Shown here piece by piece: positions 48,801 to 60,143 of a stretch of DNA of 64,000 nucleotides (positions are counted from its first letter, which is position 1; each line of letters begins with the position of its first letter). The position numbers and the translations under genes were made by a program. Location of the stretch: the NCBI GenBank assembly GCA_037074765.1, contig JBAMDO010000045.1:62001-126000 (forward strand), given 5' to 3'. This stretch comes from Mansonella perstans (taxonomy: Eukaryota; Nematoda; Chromadorea; Rhabditida; Onchocercidae). Under the pieces are notes generated by a model. That model saw only the letters and a list, made by a program, of their open reading frames with translations. It searched no databases and was not told the DNA's origin.

Positions 48801-51800
48801 GTATAGATTTCCTTCAAAAAATAAATAAAAACCTTGAGATTTTCGATAAAGTGAAAATCGATTCTAACTGCAATAGCGAAATTATCCTCCTCTTCCAGAA
48901 AACAAATTTCTTCATCTACTATCGGCTCTGCTTGGATTCCTTCTTTGAAATGCTGAGCAAAATCCTTCTTCAAAACACACCCTTCATATGGGACTACATC
49001 TCCAGTAAGATCTGAAGATATCACTTGCATTAAATAAGCTTATATTGAGAACTATAGCAAAAAATTCCACCGTTGAAAATTTTTTACTTTTATAAAAAAA
49101 ACTGGCAGCCTTGGCGGTTAAATAAAAATAAGACAGCTCTCTATTGCCATGAAAACCATTAACTGTCATTATTTGTGTTTTGTGTAGAATTCCACCAACT
49201 TGACCCAGTCTTTTCACAATCCCATCCTGAAATCCATAAAAACAGAAAAGCTAGAACAGACAAATTACAAAACTTCAAAATATCTTCAAAATACTACAAA
49301 ACAAACTTCAAATTCAGTTCCTATGAGCAGCCGGCCATCATTTATATTTGCCAGCAAGCAAAAATCATGGGACTTCTCATTGCCCAATGTATTTACTGTT
49401 GGACTCGAACCATGAGAACACGAAACATTACATTCACTCTGTACAGAATCTATAATTCCAAAAATTTTAAAACTATTAAAACTAGGACGCAATTCATCCA
49501 GAAAACAAAATTTAATGTTAACAGAAATTTTCCTCACCTGGGCGAGCAAAAAAGAACATGTAGAAATATTATAAACAGATCTTTCAAAAAAGTTACTTTT
49601 CCTTTTTGAAGATCTACAGAATTCGAAGAGTTCGTCATCCGATGCTTCCACATCTCTCTGCCGATCAGAACTATTCAGTATGGGAGAAGATGGCTGCCAC
49701 ATTGATAAATCGTTCACCAACCTTCATGTAACAGAATTTATGCACGAGTTCAGAAAAAAAATCAGTTTTAGAACTATAAAAACAGAAATCACGAAACCTT
49801 CACCAAAAACAAACGATAGAGAATGAATACGATACAAAGCCAATCTTACTGTGATTCATTTTAAACTTTTTAAATGCAGATCATGATGCACAATTAATAC
49901 CAATCAAAACTAATTTATCCCGCTGGACTTTAGTAAAAGTTTCCTCAACTTATTTGAAACTTATAGAGTAATGCCTTATTACGCCTCATCATTTGCTGCA
50001 CTTCACTTGCAGTGAATACAGGTTGAAAATTACGGAAAAAAAACCTATTATAAATAACTTCGTAATAGTGACGACTAGGTAAATGAACTCGCAGTGCCGG
50101 AATGGTTAATTCACAATTTATTCGAGCATTTGACAGACAGTTGTCACCAAATTCTAACATTTCCTTTGTGCTTCCAACCACAATTATCTAAATATTATAA
50201 AATTAATATTTCGCCATTATGGCAGATAAAAGCGAACAAAGTAACAGTGATACCAACCACTCTGTTTTCATTGCGTATAATACATTTTGAGAATGGTCCC
50301 TCCATTTTAACATCTGCTTCGCTTTCAACATCATATTCCGACGCATATGAGTAACCTGTTTCATTACAACGTGCAGAGGTCGACTCCAAGCTACTGTTTC
50401 TATTATCGTAACTAAGCTTTAAGCTAAAAAATAATTTAATAACGATAAATATTTATAACCTTGTAACAACAATTTGACAGATACACACATAAAAATGACA
50501 AAGTTGTCATTGTGGAAGACAGAGAGCCATTTTTACATTAAAAAAAAAAATCCTTTCAATATACCTGACACAACCTCCACCACATGTTTCTGAACAACCA
50601 GCAAAAAAAAAGATAGAGTCGAGATTCGCTGAGCCAGCTTCACCAGCCAAATTGAACGACCCTAAAATCTATAATTGAGGAGAACAACCAATAATAAATT
50701 TTATTCATCGCTAACAATAAGAGAAAGCTTTGTACTTCCTTATTTTCTATATTAATTTGCCTTAACTCATACAAAATCTTGAGATTAAACATATTGCTGA
50801 TGAAATCTCCAATATCGGAAATCCTCAAGATAACTCTATATCAAGAAAAGAACAAAAATACCGTTTACAGCAGAAGTCGAAATAACAGCTGTTGCATACT
50901 GCCTTAAGCATGATAAATTAAATTTTGGCATTTCTAGTTTGACATCCATTAAAGTCAACCTCAAAGATTCCTTATGCAAATTTCTTTTCCAGTAAGGTGT
51001 TCGAGCTGAAGAAGATTCAGAACGTCGCAAATCTACCACCGGTATTCTAAACGAACATACTATCATTGCTGATGAAATCTCCAATATCGGAAATTCTCAA
51101 GATAACTCTGTATCAAGAAAAGAACAAAAATGCCGTTTACAGCAGAAGTCGAAATAACAGTTGTTGCATACCATCATGAACAAGTAGTCTCAATTTAGGA
51201 AATCAAAAGTTTTCTTGAATTTTTTTATATTATTTCATAAGCTAATGAAAGAGATCAGACCTCAGATTTATATCCCATTCTGGACAGCCAATAATAAGTG
51301 CTAGTGATAATGATGTGTTACTTGCATCTTGCATAGCGGTAAAAAGCAAATCTGTTCTGAAAAATGATCACCTGCAATAAGAATAAAAAGGACTATATGC
51401 CCAAAAATCGAGGATACGTCATAAGCACACAAAATTTACTTTAAGCCTCGTGATACGTCGTTGACGTTGTGAATCAGTGAAGGAAATGTGTAAGCGTGAA
51501 AAGGTTTCGTGACCAAAAGAGAAGATATTCGATCAATTATTGAAATGTCTAATTCACTTTCGCAAGCTGTCATGTTTATAGTCACATCATAATGCTGAAA
51601 CTGTTTTATAACAAACGACAGTGCTTGGATCCTCAAATTTCCAGAAAAAAACATTTGTATTTTTTATACGGTTTCGAATGAAGGAAATTAAATAAACAAC
51701 ATGAAATCAATAACTCTTTACAATGCGAACCTGTAAATTTTCGCCATTTTCTACATTAACCATTAGTCGACGATTTTTTTCAGTCGCTGATGCATTATCG

Positions 51801-54800
51801 CAAAATGAGAAAAGCCTGATAATTTCTTTGGCGTCCTTGAAAATGAAATTTCTTGAAAAATTTGCTATGTATGCAAATATTACTTCCAATAAAATCATGG
51901 GAAAAATAATACCGTGCTGGAAGAGGCCGCCGACAGAACTTCTAATAATTCCACATTAAGCGCTTCTAAATTCATTGAAAAAGAGTAATTTTCTCGACCT
52001 TTTACTTGATTGTAATCAAACAGGACTCCTTCACCAGTAAACCTAAAGATGTATAAACAAAAGTAAAAAATCACTTGAACAGAAGAATTAAAAGATAATT
52101 ACTGCAGATGGTCGCCTTCATACAGATGTTTGGTACACCGATTTAATTCATCCAACTGAACTCCAAACCGCAGGGAAGATGCAGCCTTGAAGAACCCTTC
52201 TGCTAATTCCTTGTATGAACTAATAATATCAGCGATATTTTCGATGCCTCTAAAATCAGTGAAAAAATAAGCATGAATCCGTAACAAAATTTCTAATTAT
52301 GCAAAACCGAATATATATGAAAAAAACACCCAAACTTTAGATTAAAAAACTAAAAATTAACAGCAAACCTGTTTCGAACTTCGTTTTGTCCAAGATAGTC
52401 TTTATGGGTGAGGACAACAACAACATTCCAAATATTTGCTTTAACACTAATCACGTCAGATACAGTGTTCGAATTTTTTAAAGCTTCTGCAATAAGATTT
52501 ATCACGCGACGTCTTTTGAAATTAATATTAGTTCGCCGACATATTTCATCAAACATCTCCCATCCTTCTATGACATCTCCGAAATAAAAACCGACTTTGC
52601 GAATAGTCGCTTCTTAAAGTTCCCTTTGGAAATCTGGCAGCTCGGCCATCTCCTACATCACTGAGATTCAGTGAAACATTAGCCATTTGCTCTTCAATCG
52701 ATGCCACTGAAGGTTTTCTTTGAGCATCATAAAACATCATCGAACCACCCCAATTGCCTAAACATCACAATATCAAAAGAAAAAAAAATTAGTGGATGGT
52801 ATACTGTCAAATTCCACTATTAAACCACATAAAAAAAGTGTCTGCAGACGAAATCGCAATTATCGCCTTTAAAATTAAAGTTGCACAGAAAAAGAAAATC
52901 AAACTAAAAAGTTAATACTTGAAAAAGTTTACTAGGAGTAATGTTTACCATGCTGGAAGTCTGTACCGATTTGATTCGGTGGTATAATTCTTGTCTGCAA
53001 TTCGGCTTCAACCTGTTGATAATCTTGCATACACATTGGTTTCCCTAAAGTGCATTGTCCACCATCTAAAACAAGATCTGACAAACTTTCGTAAATATAA
53101 AATCATCGAAAAAAACGACGGAAATAGAAGGCTTGCTCAAATTATTTGAACGAACCAGAGTTTGAAGGAGGAAGCTTTGCAATCGCAGTAAAAAATGTTT
53201 TCAAAATGCTCAGTTGCGAAGGCGTCAAAAATACACACAAACCATCAAAGTTGAGGCTAATTTCCTGGAAAAAAATAATGAGTTAGTGTTACTAAAGCAA
53301 AAATGAATTCGAACTCAAGTTTACAATATAAACAGGTAATAAAAAAATTAACCTTTTCGGAAGACAAGACGTATTGTGATGAGATCTCATTGTTACGTAC
53401 TCGAACAATGACAGTTTCAACGCTACCACTAAAAGATGCAAACAGAACTGGATTCGACTCCAACCTGTAACTTTAGTTTTCGCTTATATTCGAAATAAAA
53501 CAAAAACCAAAGCACAAAAGAAATGCCCAAAACATACGTAGAGTTACTAGCAGAACTTAATGGAGAAGAAGCAGCAGAAGGAAATTCATCTTCCAAATAG
53601 CTATTACGAGAATAACATGATTCATAAATAGTTGAAGCTGCTGACATCTGTCCAGAAGATAACATAACGCTACTCCTTTCATCTGATGAATCCGAAAAAG
53701 CTGACAATTTCTGAAAATATAAGTAATTTGTAAACTTCGAAAACTGAAATGAAGATTTGCCTTTTAAAAAACTATGCTTCATTTAGTACGACATTAAAAC
53801 AATCTGCAAATGAAGCTAATGAAAACAAAACCGTTAAACAAATAGTAAACTACTAAACCTTCATTGTTTTTTCTTTTTCACGTCGAAGATACATACTTGT
53901 TATAACCTGAGCCGATGCTGACATATTTTCTTCTGATAAATCCCTCATCCCTGGTCTGAATGAAAAAAAAAAATGTCTTGCAATAATATATCGCTAATAC
54001 AGTAACACATATTTTGGTCCAGAGCAAGCACATTTATATAAATCACCTGGTGAAAACATCGGTATAAACACGTATGCCTTTTACATGAAAAAGCTTATTG
54101 AAATCTGGAACAGCCGATAACGAACGTGGTTGCGCTGTTACTGCTTCGGCGTTGAAAGCTTCTAACTCTAACTGTTCATCGATAAGTTCAATCCTACATA
54201 AAATATTAAGACAAAATAACTCGTATTTCGCGTAAATTTAATTTTCAAAAAAAAAAAAAAGAAAACGACTACGCAATTTCAATAACGGGAGGCTAAAAAC
54301 TTGAAGACTTTCAAATGTAAAAATCTTGTGAAAAATCCTTCATTTTTATCAGTAGAAATAATGCCAGATGATATCACACCAATCGATTCGAAATTCCAAA
54401 GCAGTACATAAACCAGAGTCTGAATCGGGATTGCCTTCCAAACGAATAATAGCATCATTGAAAATTAACCGAAAACGCGAGATAACGGCATCAATAACCT
54501 AAATTTCATGAATCCTAATAAGAACAGACTGAGAAACTATACAGATCGCATGGAGAAAGCTGTACCTCAGCAAATTGTTCAATGCCTTTATCCTCAGCTT
54601 CATTAATGGCTTCCTCCTGATTCAGAAAACTTTGCGCTAGTTCCATAGATGTTGCTAATGATCCCATGACACTTCCAAACATAGAAGCCACTGAAGATAT
54701 ATAAGTAATTGTGGGTCAGTTTAGTAAATACAAACAGTATATCCAAAATTTTATGGAAGACGAAAAAATTTAAAAATATGATCTTTGACCTATATCTCCT

Positions 54801-55370
54801 GATGGCTCATCTGCACAGTGCTGAAGCTGAAGTGTGAGCTGCAACTGCTTCACCTCCAAATCAACAGATTTTACAAGAATATATTGCCATGGAACTGTGA
54901 TACTGACTTCGCCGATATACCCTTCGATCACCGTAAATGGTATTTTCATCAGTTCGAACGTTTCATTTAGTCTCTAAAAAAATAAATTTCTCAGCTGATT
55001 TGTCCATTTAATTTGAACATCAATACAGCATCGCATTTATTAAATAAAGTAATGATTTGAAATTTACCATACTTGGAAAGGAATTAAATGCTCTCTTATA
55101 AAAAGTTCATGTTTTGCAACAGTTTGTCATGTGAATTGCTTGTTGAATTTATTTACGGCAATCAGCAACAACACTCTATAACTTGAAAATAGATACCTGC
55201 ACGTCCATATCAACATCGCTAACACATGCAATACCACCATAAAGAGTGGCTGATAATTGTTCCAAATTGATGCTTGATTTCAGAAAATCGCTTAAATATC
55301 TATGTATGAGGAAGCGACACAAGCGCTTTTGTAAAGCGTCTGTGATGTTCGATAAGCCCCAAACACCCAT
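42869..55370 (-). CDS. atg-2: ATG2 autophagy lipid-transfer protein
   Basis: ATG2 is a long rod that moves lipid from the ER to the growing phagophore, working with WIPI/ATG-18 and ATG-9. The gene runs leftward over about 12.5 kb in many small exons. Exon 1 (55370-55197, 58 codons) is the chorein-type N-terminus: KRLCRFLIHRYLSDFLKSSI, LEQLSATLYGG. Exon 2 (about 54975-54790) continues ELMKIPFTVIEGYIGEVSIT, VPWQYILVKSVDLEV, QLTLQLQ, as in animal ATG2. Near the end come FGIRDLFLMPVNEY, GLQKGAESFGISTATAAVDM, LAFDIVSPEYPIYRHRRN and the C-terminal TVLRPIIAVSKATANILGGM, RNQMKPG, matching the ATG2 C-terminal domain. The middle is less conserved, and I did not fix every exon boundary. A likely acceptor (TTTTGCAG) sits 11 bases before the ATG. 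Two small duplications of splice-site regions occur within the gene. Confidence 0.94.
44120..44143 (+). repeat. Poly(A) tract in an atg-2 intron
   Basis: There is a run of 24 A on the plus strand. On the atg-2 sense strand it is poly(T). There are no flanking element features. Confidence 0.8.
46670..46750 (-). repeat. Irregular tandem repeat duplicating a donor-like site in atg-2
   Basis: On the plus strand the unit GATATAAAACTTATAAAA recurs, and AAACTTACCT occurs twice (about 46695 and 46741). Read on the gene strand these are two AGGTAAGTTT donor motifs. Only the one next to the exon around 46750 is expected to be used; the other is a decoy copy about 46 bases into the intron. Confidence 0.65.
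50793..51171 (-). repeat. 107-bp direct duplication inside atg-2
   Basis: Segments 50793-50899 and 51065-51171 align over 107 bases with four differences and no gaps. The first holds the end of an atg-2 exon (reading ...YATAVISTSAVN) and its donor GTATTT. The second, which is upstream in the transcript, holds the same coding end, but its donor reads GCATTT. It therefore looks like a pseudo-exon copy. Confidence 0.88.
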
Positions 55371-55381
55371 ATTGATGTTCT

Positions 55382-55383
55382 CT
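55382..55383 (-). promoter_or_regulatory. 3' splice (possibly spliced-leader) acceptor of atg-2
   Basis: On the minus strand CTTCTTTTGCAG is followed 11 bases later by the atg-2 ATG. No upstream exon that joins it was identified, so it may be a spliced-leader acceptor, as is common in nematodes. This is inferred. Confidence 0.45.
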
Positions 55384-55634
55384 GCAAAAGAAGCCTTACA
55401 TTGCTGAGAATAAAATGCAATTTCAAACCAGGAAGGTGTAGCAATTTTGACTAAAAAACAGAGAAAGATGAAATCAATGCTTAAAATATTCAGCACAACA
55501 CCACTGCAAAAAATCTAGAAGTGTCGATGAAGTCCGTGCATCGCCTACAAATTCTGTAATAGAAATGAGCCGAAACACTTACCACTTTGTAAAATGTTTG
55601 TCCAGTTAACTCGACAAGTAAATGCGAATATTAT

Positions 55635-55964
55635 TTATCGGCCCTGACAACACTTCAACAATAGACTAATCTCCGTTCCTGTTATGAGTTTAATGTACAT
55701 TGCAAAATACAAATTATACATAAAATGAGTAAATAATTTCACGAAAAGAAAACGGAAAGAAAATTCATATGTATATAACAATAAAGGAAATATAATAAAG
55801 CATGACATACCCATCAGAATTGATCCATCGCTCCACTTTTGATTATCTTGTAGTACGATAAGCTTTTCCAAAACTATTTCTGAATTAAAACAGATTTCGA
55901 CTGACCGATCGCTGAATAACAGTGTACACAATTCGCGTAAAGCATTTAATAAATGTAGATGCAT
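55635..55964 (-). CDS. Small unrecognised gene just upstream of atg-2
   Basis: I do not recognise this gene. A start at 55964 opens a frame of 109 codons. A good donor (GTATGT, 55810-55805) and acceptor (CATAACAG, ending 55679) allow removal of a 132-base intron, giving exons 55964-55811 and 55678-55635 and a 65-residue protein. The intron keeps phase, so both versions end at the same stop. The protein starts MHLHLLNALRELCTLLFSDR and ends LLLKCCQGR. It is mostly helical-looking, leucine-rich and has no signal peptide. A strong acceptor (CTTTCTTTTAG, AG at 55985-55986) lies 20 bases before the ATG, suggesting spliced-leader addition. It lies on the same strand only about 250 bases upstream of atg-2, so it could be the first gene of a two-gene operon. 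It might equally be a remnant of a larger protein. Confidence 0.4.
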   Translation of the reverse strand: MHLHLLNALRELCTLLFSDRSVEICFNSEIVLEKLIVLQDNQKWSDGSILMGMSCFIIFPLLLYTYEFSFRFLFVKLFTHFMYNLYFAMYIKLITGTEISLLLKCCQGR

Positions 55965-57255
55965 ACAACATTACAGATATTTCCCTAAAAGAAAGGGCTT
56001 TCCAGTAAAGCGTACAGAGTTCACAAGTTCTGTGACTGACAACTATTCATCTTTTGCTTCCATAAAATTGGTCTTATTTTTCCTGTTCCAATCCAAACTT
56101 TACATACTAGATAGTCAGTTTTTTTTTAAAGTCGACACCAATACATACTTATTATATATCATGCATTATTATTGTTTTCGGAAGCAGAGAAATTTGAGAA
56201 TGGTTGGATAATTTGAGAATATTTATGTATATATACATAAATATGTCAGAATTTCGGTCTCTTTTCAAGTTTTATGTTTTATTTTCAAACTAGAAATGGA
56301 ATTAATATTGACAAGTTAACGTTTCTAACGAAACCAATAAATTCAATGTTTGACTACCACAACTGCAACACCGATTGATAGAACATGTGGTGCACCACTT
56401 TCTTCATTCATTACGATTACAACGTTCATCACCGTTCTTCATTACGCTTCGCGTGTTTTGCGGTTGGCCGTATCTGCTGAAGTGGAATCACGGATGGAAG
56501 GTGTGAAAAAAAATTTCCGCTATGAAGGAAAAAGAGAAAATTGCAGTGTATGAGAATTAAACGAGTCTTAAGTCCAATACTAGAAGAATAGAAGAGTCAT
56601 ACTTGAAAACTTTATTATATTTTCATTTTCATCTAGAAATAATGATCGAAGTTAGGGTGTTAGCCATTATGATAATCATGTCTCACTTTCCATGTTCCTT
56701 TCCTATATTGTTATCGGGAAATTCCATTTAATTCCATAGCTACGCGTCTGCTAACTAAAGATCAATGTGATAGATTATAATAAGCTTCTGTGTAGCATTT
56801 CAAGAGCACATTCTCTACATATACTTGGCCATATGTGTCCTTCAACTTGTTGTGATGCATCTTTTACAAATCAATATCGGTTGATTTATTGTTAGCACAT
56901 TAGAACAATTCCTTCATATTTTTTCTTTCTGTGATAATTTTTGCATTTCCCCTTTCTATTTCGAATGACAAGCTCATCGTATATTTTGCCCAAATATGGC
57001 AATAAACGGGTTACGTGAAGTGAAACCAGTTAAGTAGGGTCAATCACATTAGCGGCGACAAATGGTGGTACCGTGAAAATTCCAAAACCGTGTTCTTACA
57101 CTGGTCATCAATCATTCAAAATTCGTATTTTATCATTTTGTCATCGGCAAGTTCTTGTAAGTTTCCTTAAAAGAAAATTTTTTGAAATTGAAATTTTTAC
57201 TTAAGAAAATTAGAAGAAAATTAAAAAATCAAATTATGGTTGTTAAATTATATAG
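55965..57255. other. Divergent intergenic region, atg-2 side to lipase relic
   Basis: No gene is firmly supported. A palindromic ATGTATATATACAT lies near 56225. An open frame near 56350-56553 lacks a good ATG start and matches nothing I recognise. The N-terminal domain expected of a hormone-sensitive lipase is not seen here. Confidence 0.45.
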
Positions 57256-60143
57256 TTCTATTTCCGAAGTCCTGCTGGACCGCCGAATCAACTTCCACCA
57301 TCGCCATATTTATTACTTCACTGTCATGGTGGCGTTTTTTTAGCAACTATATCAAAATCTCATGAAGTAGTTGAATTTCCTTACTATAGATATTCAAAGA
57401 TGCTTTTGTTTAAAAATTAATTTTTGCATATATTATTTGCAGACTTATTTATGCATATGGGCTCAACTACTTAATTGTTCTATCGTATCTGTCGAATACT
57501 CATTGGCATCAGAAAATCCATTTCCTCGTCCTGCAGAAGAAGTATTGTATGCATACACATACATTGTTCAGTAATGCAGCATAACTCGGTTTATATCTGC
57601 TGGCGAATTTTTGCACTCTATTCTCAAATTTGATTACCGAGTTGTTTTATAGTTTGGACGGGTGAGAAAATATGTATGATCGGTGACTCAACAGGTGGTA
57701 ATTTGATAATGTCGGTCAGCTTAAGCTTCTTCAACTTGGTGTGTAGAGAATGCCAGATGGAATCGTTACCCTTTACACTATTTCTTCACTAAGTCTCATA
57801 CTGAAATCAGTACCTTATACTTTGAAACTGGGTTTTCACATATCGTTTTTTACAAAAGTTAATCTGCGAATTAGCCTTCGACATTTTCTGAAACCAGAAG
57901 AAATAGTAGAATATATCAAATTCATGTGAGTTCAGTTTCAAACCGTTGGCACCTGTTGCTTTTGTCTATGATCAACTTTTTTGTACTTCAGTATTTTCCG
58001 TCACCTTCATGGGTGCTAAGTTGTATGGATCCTCTTTTATACATAGAAGTTGGGTTACAATGTATTGCAGATATTTTTCAAAATATTATGATATGAATTT
58101 ATTGCTGGTTTTAATTATGTCCTTTACTCCTTACATTTACATGAATTTGTGATATTATAAAACGTCTCCTTATCAAGTTATACTGGATAGCTGATAAATC
58201 ATAAAAATGATGGCAGATCTGAACAGAAAGATGGCAACAAAAGCTTGAAGATATGAAGCAAATACAAAAAACACAGAGGCGGTACAGTAGGTTTGGAGGT
58301 GATCTGTTTTGACATGATTCTTTAACTGTTGAGTATTTTCAGATAATTTTTACATTTTCATTACTGGAATTTAAATGTTGAGTTAACGTTGGAGGGGTCT
58401 TCATCAATCCTGTCTTTGGTAAATTTAGCTAATATCGCATCCACAACGGCGATACGCAATATATCGGCTGTCTTAAAAGCTAAAAATAAGGAGGAATTCA
58501 GCAGTGATACCATTATTAGCTAAAGCAGTGGGGATGAAGATGATAACTGTCTTTCTGGGGTCCAGGTGCTTTGTTTCTCGTCGTGCAGTTAAGCGCATTC
58601 CAAAAAATCGCCTCTGCATTTTTATCCTGGAATGAAACTGGTAACGAGGATTATTGAATACCGGAAAATGATCAAAATTTTAAATAAATTGATTAGTTAT
58701 GACTGTATGTTTGTCAGCTAGGATAGTGGATCTATTTTACTGACAACGTGACTGTTGACGGGAACTTGTCATCCTTTCGAAATATTGCACTGGATTTTTG
58801 ATTTAAATTTCTTTTGGCAACCATACTAATTTCAGGTAAAATCAGATCCATTTAAAATCCATCTTTCATCAAAGATGCATGGTCGAGGGCTGATAGACTA
58901 TTTGAAAATTCACCCACTCACCAAGGGGATATTCTTGAACATCATAATTTTGCATTTCTGATCAAAAAAATCAGTAGAAGATATCATCTATGTTGAGTTT
59001 AATGAATTACTTAGATAATAGCTTTTTTAAATTTTAGGTTTTTAAATAGAACTTTTTCCATTTGAATAAAATTTGAAAAGTTGCTTTGCAAAATACTGAT
59101 TATTTAGTACTGTGATTCTCATGGGTCATAATGATTGCTTAGAATCTCGGAAAGAGATGGAAAAAGTACTGAATATGGAAGGAAATAAACAGCCTGTGTT
59201 TTAAAGTTTACAGCTCTGCTATATCCACAATCGACGACAGTTCCGAAATTGTTACCATTGCATACAGTTGCATCAGTCAGAAGTTCCATGCGATCCAAAA
59301 TTATGTATACTTTATCGAATTCTCACAGCAACGTAAAAATGAATGTTTGGTATAAATTTTGAAATAATTTTTATATCTATTCTTCCTTTTCCAAGTTTTA
59401 CATCTTTTTCAAATATTTCGTTAAAATTTCCTAGGCACATAACGAATTCAAGCCAGACTCCTATCGACGTAATCGCTATAGTGGCTGGACATGTTTTAGA
59501 TAATATTTCTGATTGGCTCCAAAAATTAGCATTGATATTCCTACTGGAAAAGCCTATTCAATTCTTACTGGAAGAGCTGCTTTTCCGACATTCATTATGG
59601 CAGCGAGGACGAAAAAAAAATAAGTTTGCTTAATATCCGCTTTCGCAGATTTAGCTATGATTAAAACTGTATTTCAAAGCGAAACACGATATATTTGGAA
59701 GTAATGTGTACTCATTCCAGGGAACTGAAGGTAGCTATAATAAGTCATATATTGCTGATACAATAGAAAAAAAGGTTCCGAGAGATCCACTTATCTCTCC
59801 AGTATATGCATCACCGGAGGATCTCGCGCAATTGCCCCAGTTTGGTTTGTGGTACGTTTTGAAGTGTCCTTTTCGCAGTCAAATCATGAGAATTTAAGGA
59901 TATTTTTAGAACTCTTTTACATTTGCTTAGTTTAGAATTCTAATGCAGGCTTGCTATTTGGATCCTCTTTTGGATGATACGATCACATTTGTTAAGAAAA
60001 TGTGGGATGCTGGAGGTGGAGTAATGGCAGTTGATCTTCTTAATAATCTCCCATATAGCTTTTTCATTCCCACACTTGTATCACCTGAATGTCGTGAAGA
60101 TGTTAAATTTGTTTGGACCGAATTAGAAAGGCACTTAATATAA
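57256..60143 (+). pseudogene. Hormone-sensitive-lipase-like (HSL/LIPE family) pseudogene
   Basis: HSL hydrolyses diacylglycerol and other neutral lipids from fat stores. Recognisable blocks are 57256-57366 (SPYLLLHCHGGVFLATISKS), 57443-57570 (WAQLLNCSIVSVEYSLASEN, PFPRPAEEVLYAY), 57653 onward (TGEKICMIGDSTGGNLIMSV), about 57747 onward (RMPDGIVTLY), about 59435-59560 (NISDWLQKL), 59721-59850 (PLISPVYASPEDLAQLP) and 59949-60143 (ACYLDPLLDDTITFVKKMWD). They follow the HSL order. Lesions: the oxyanion HGGG motif is HGGV; the junction into the GDSTGG block is out of phase; frame is lost between SVSL and RMPDG, with a TAG at 57744-57746 in the downstream frame; the join into ACYLDP is off by one base; the catalytic His of LPHGF is Tyr (LPYSF, codon 60054-60056). 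The nucleophile Ser (57688-57690) and the DPLLDD Asp remain. The HSL N-terminal domain was not found. Confidence 0.88.

Noticed and set aside
56350..56553. Threonine-rich open frame proposed as the N-terminus of the lipase relic
   Set aside because: It begins with TTG rather than ATG, does not resemble the HSL N-terminal domain, and no splice path to 57256 is evident.
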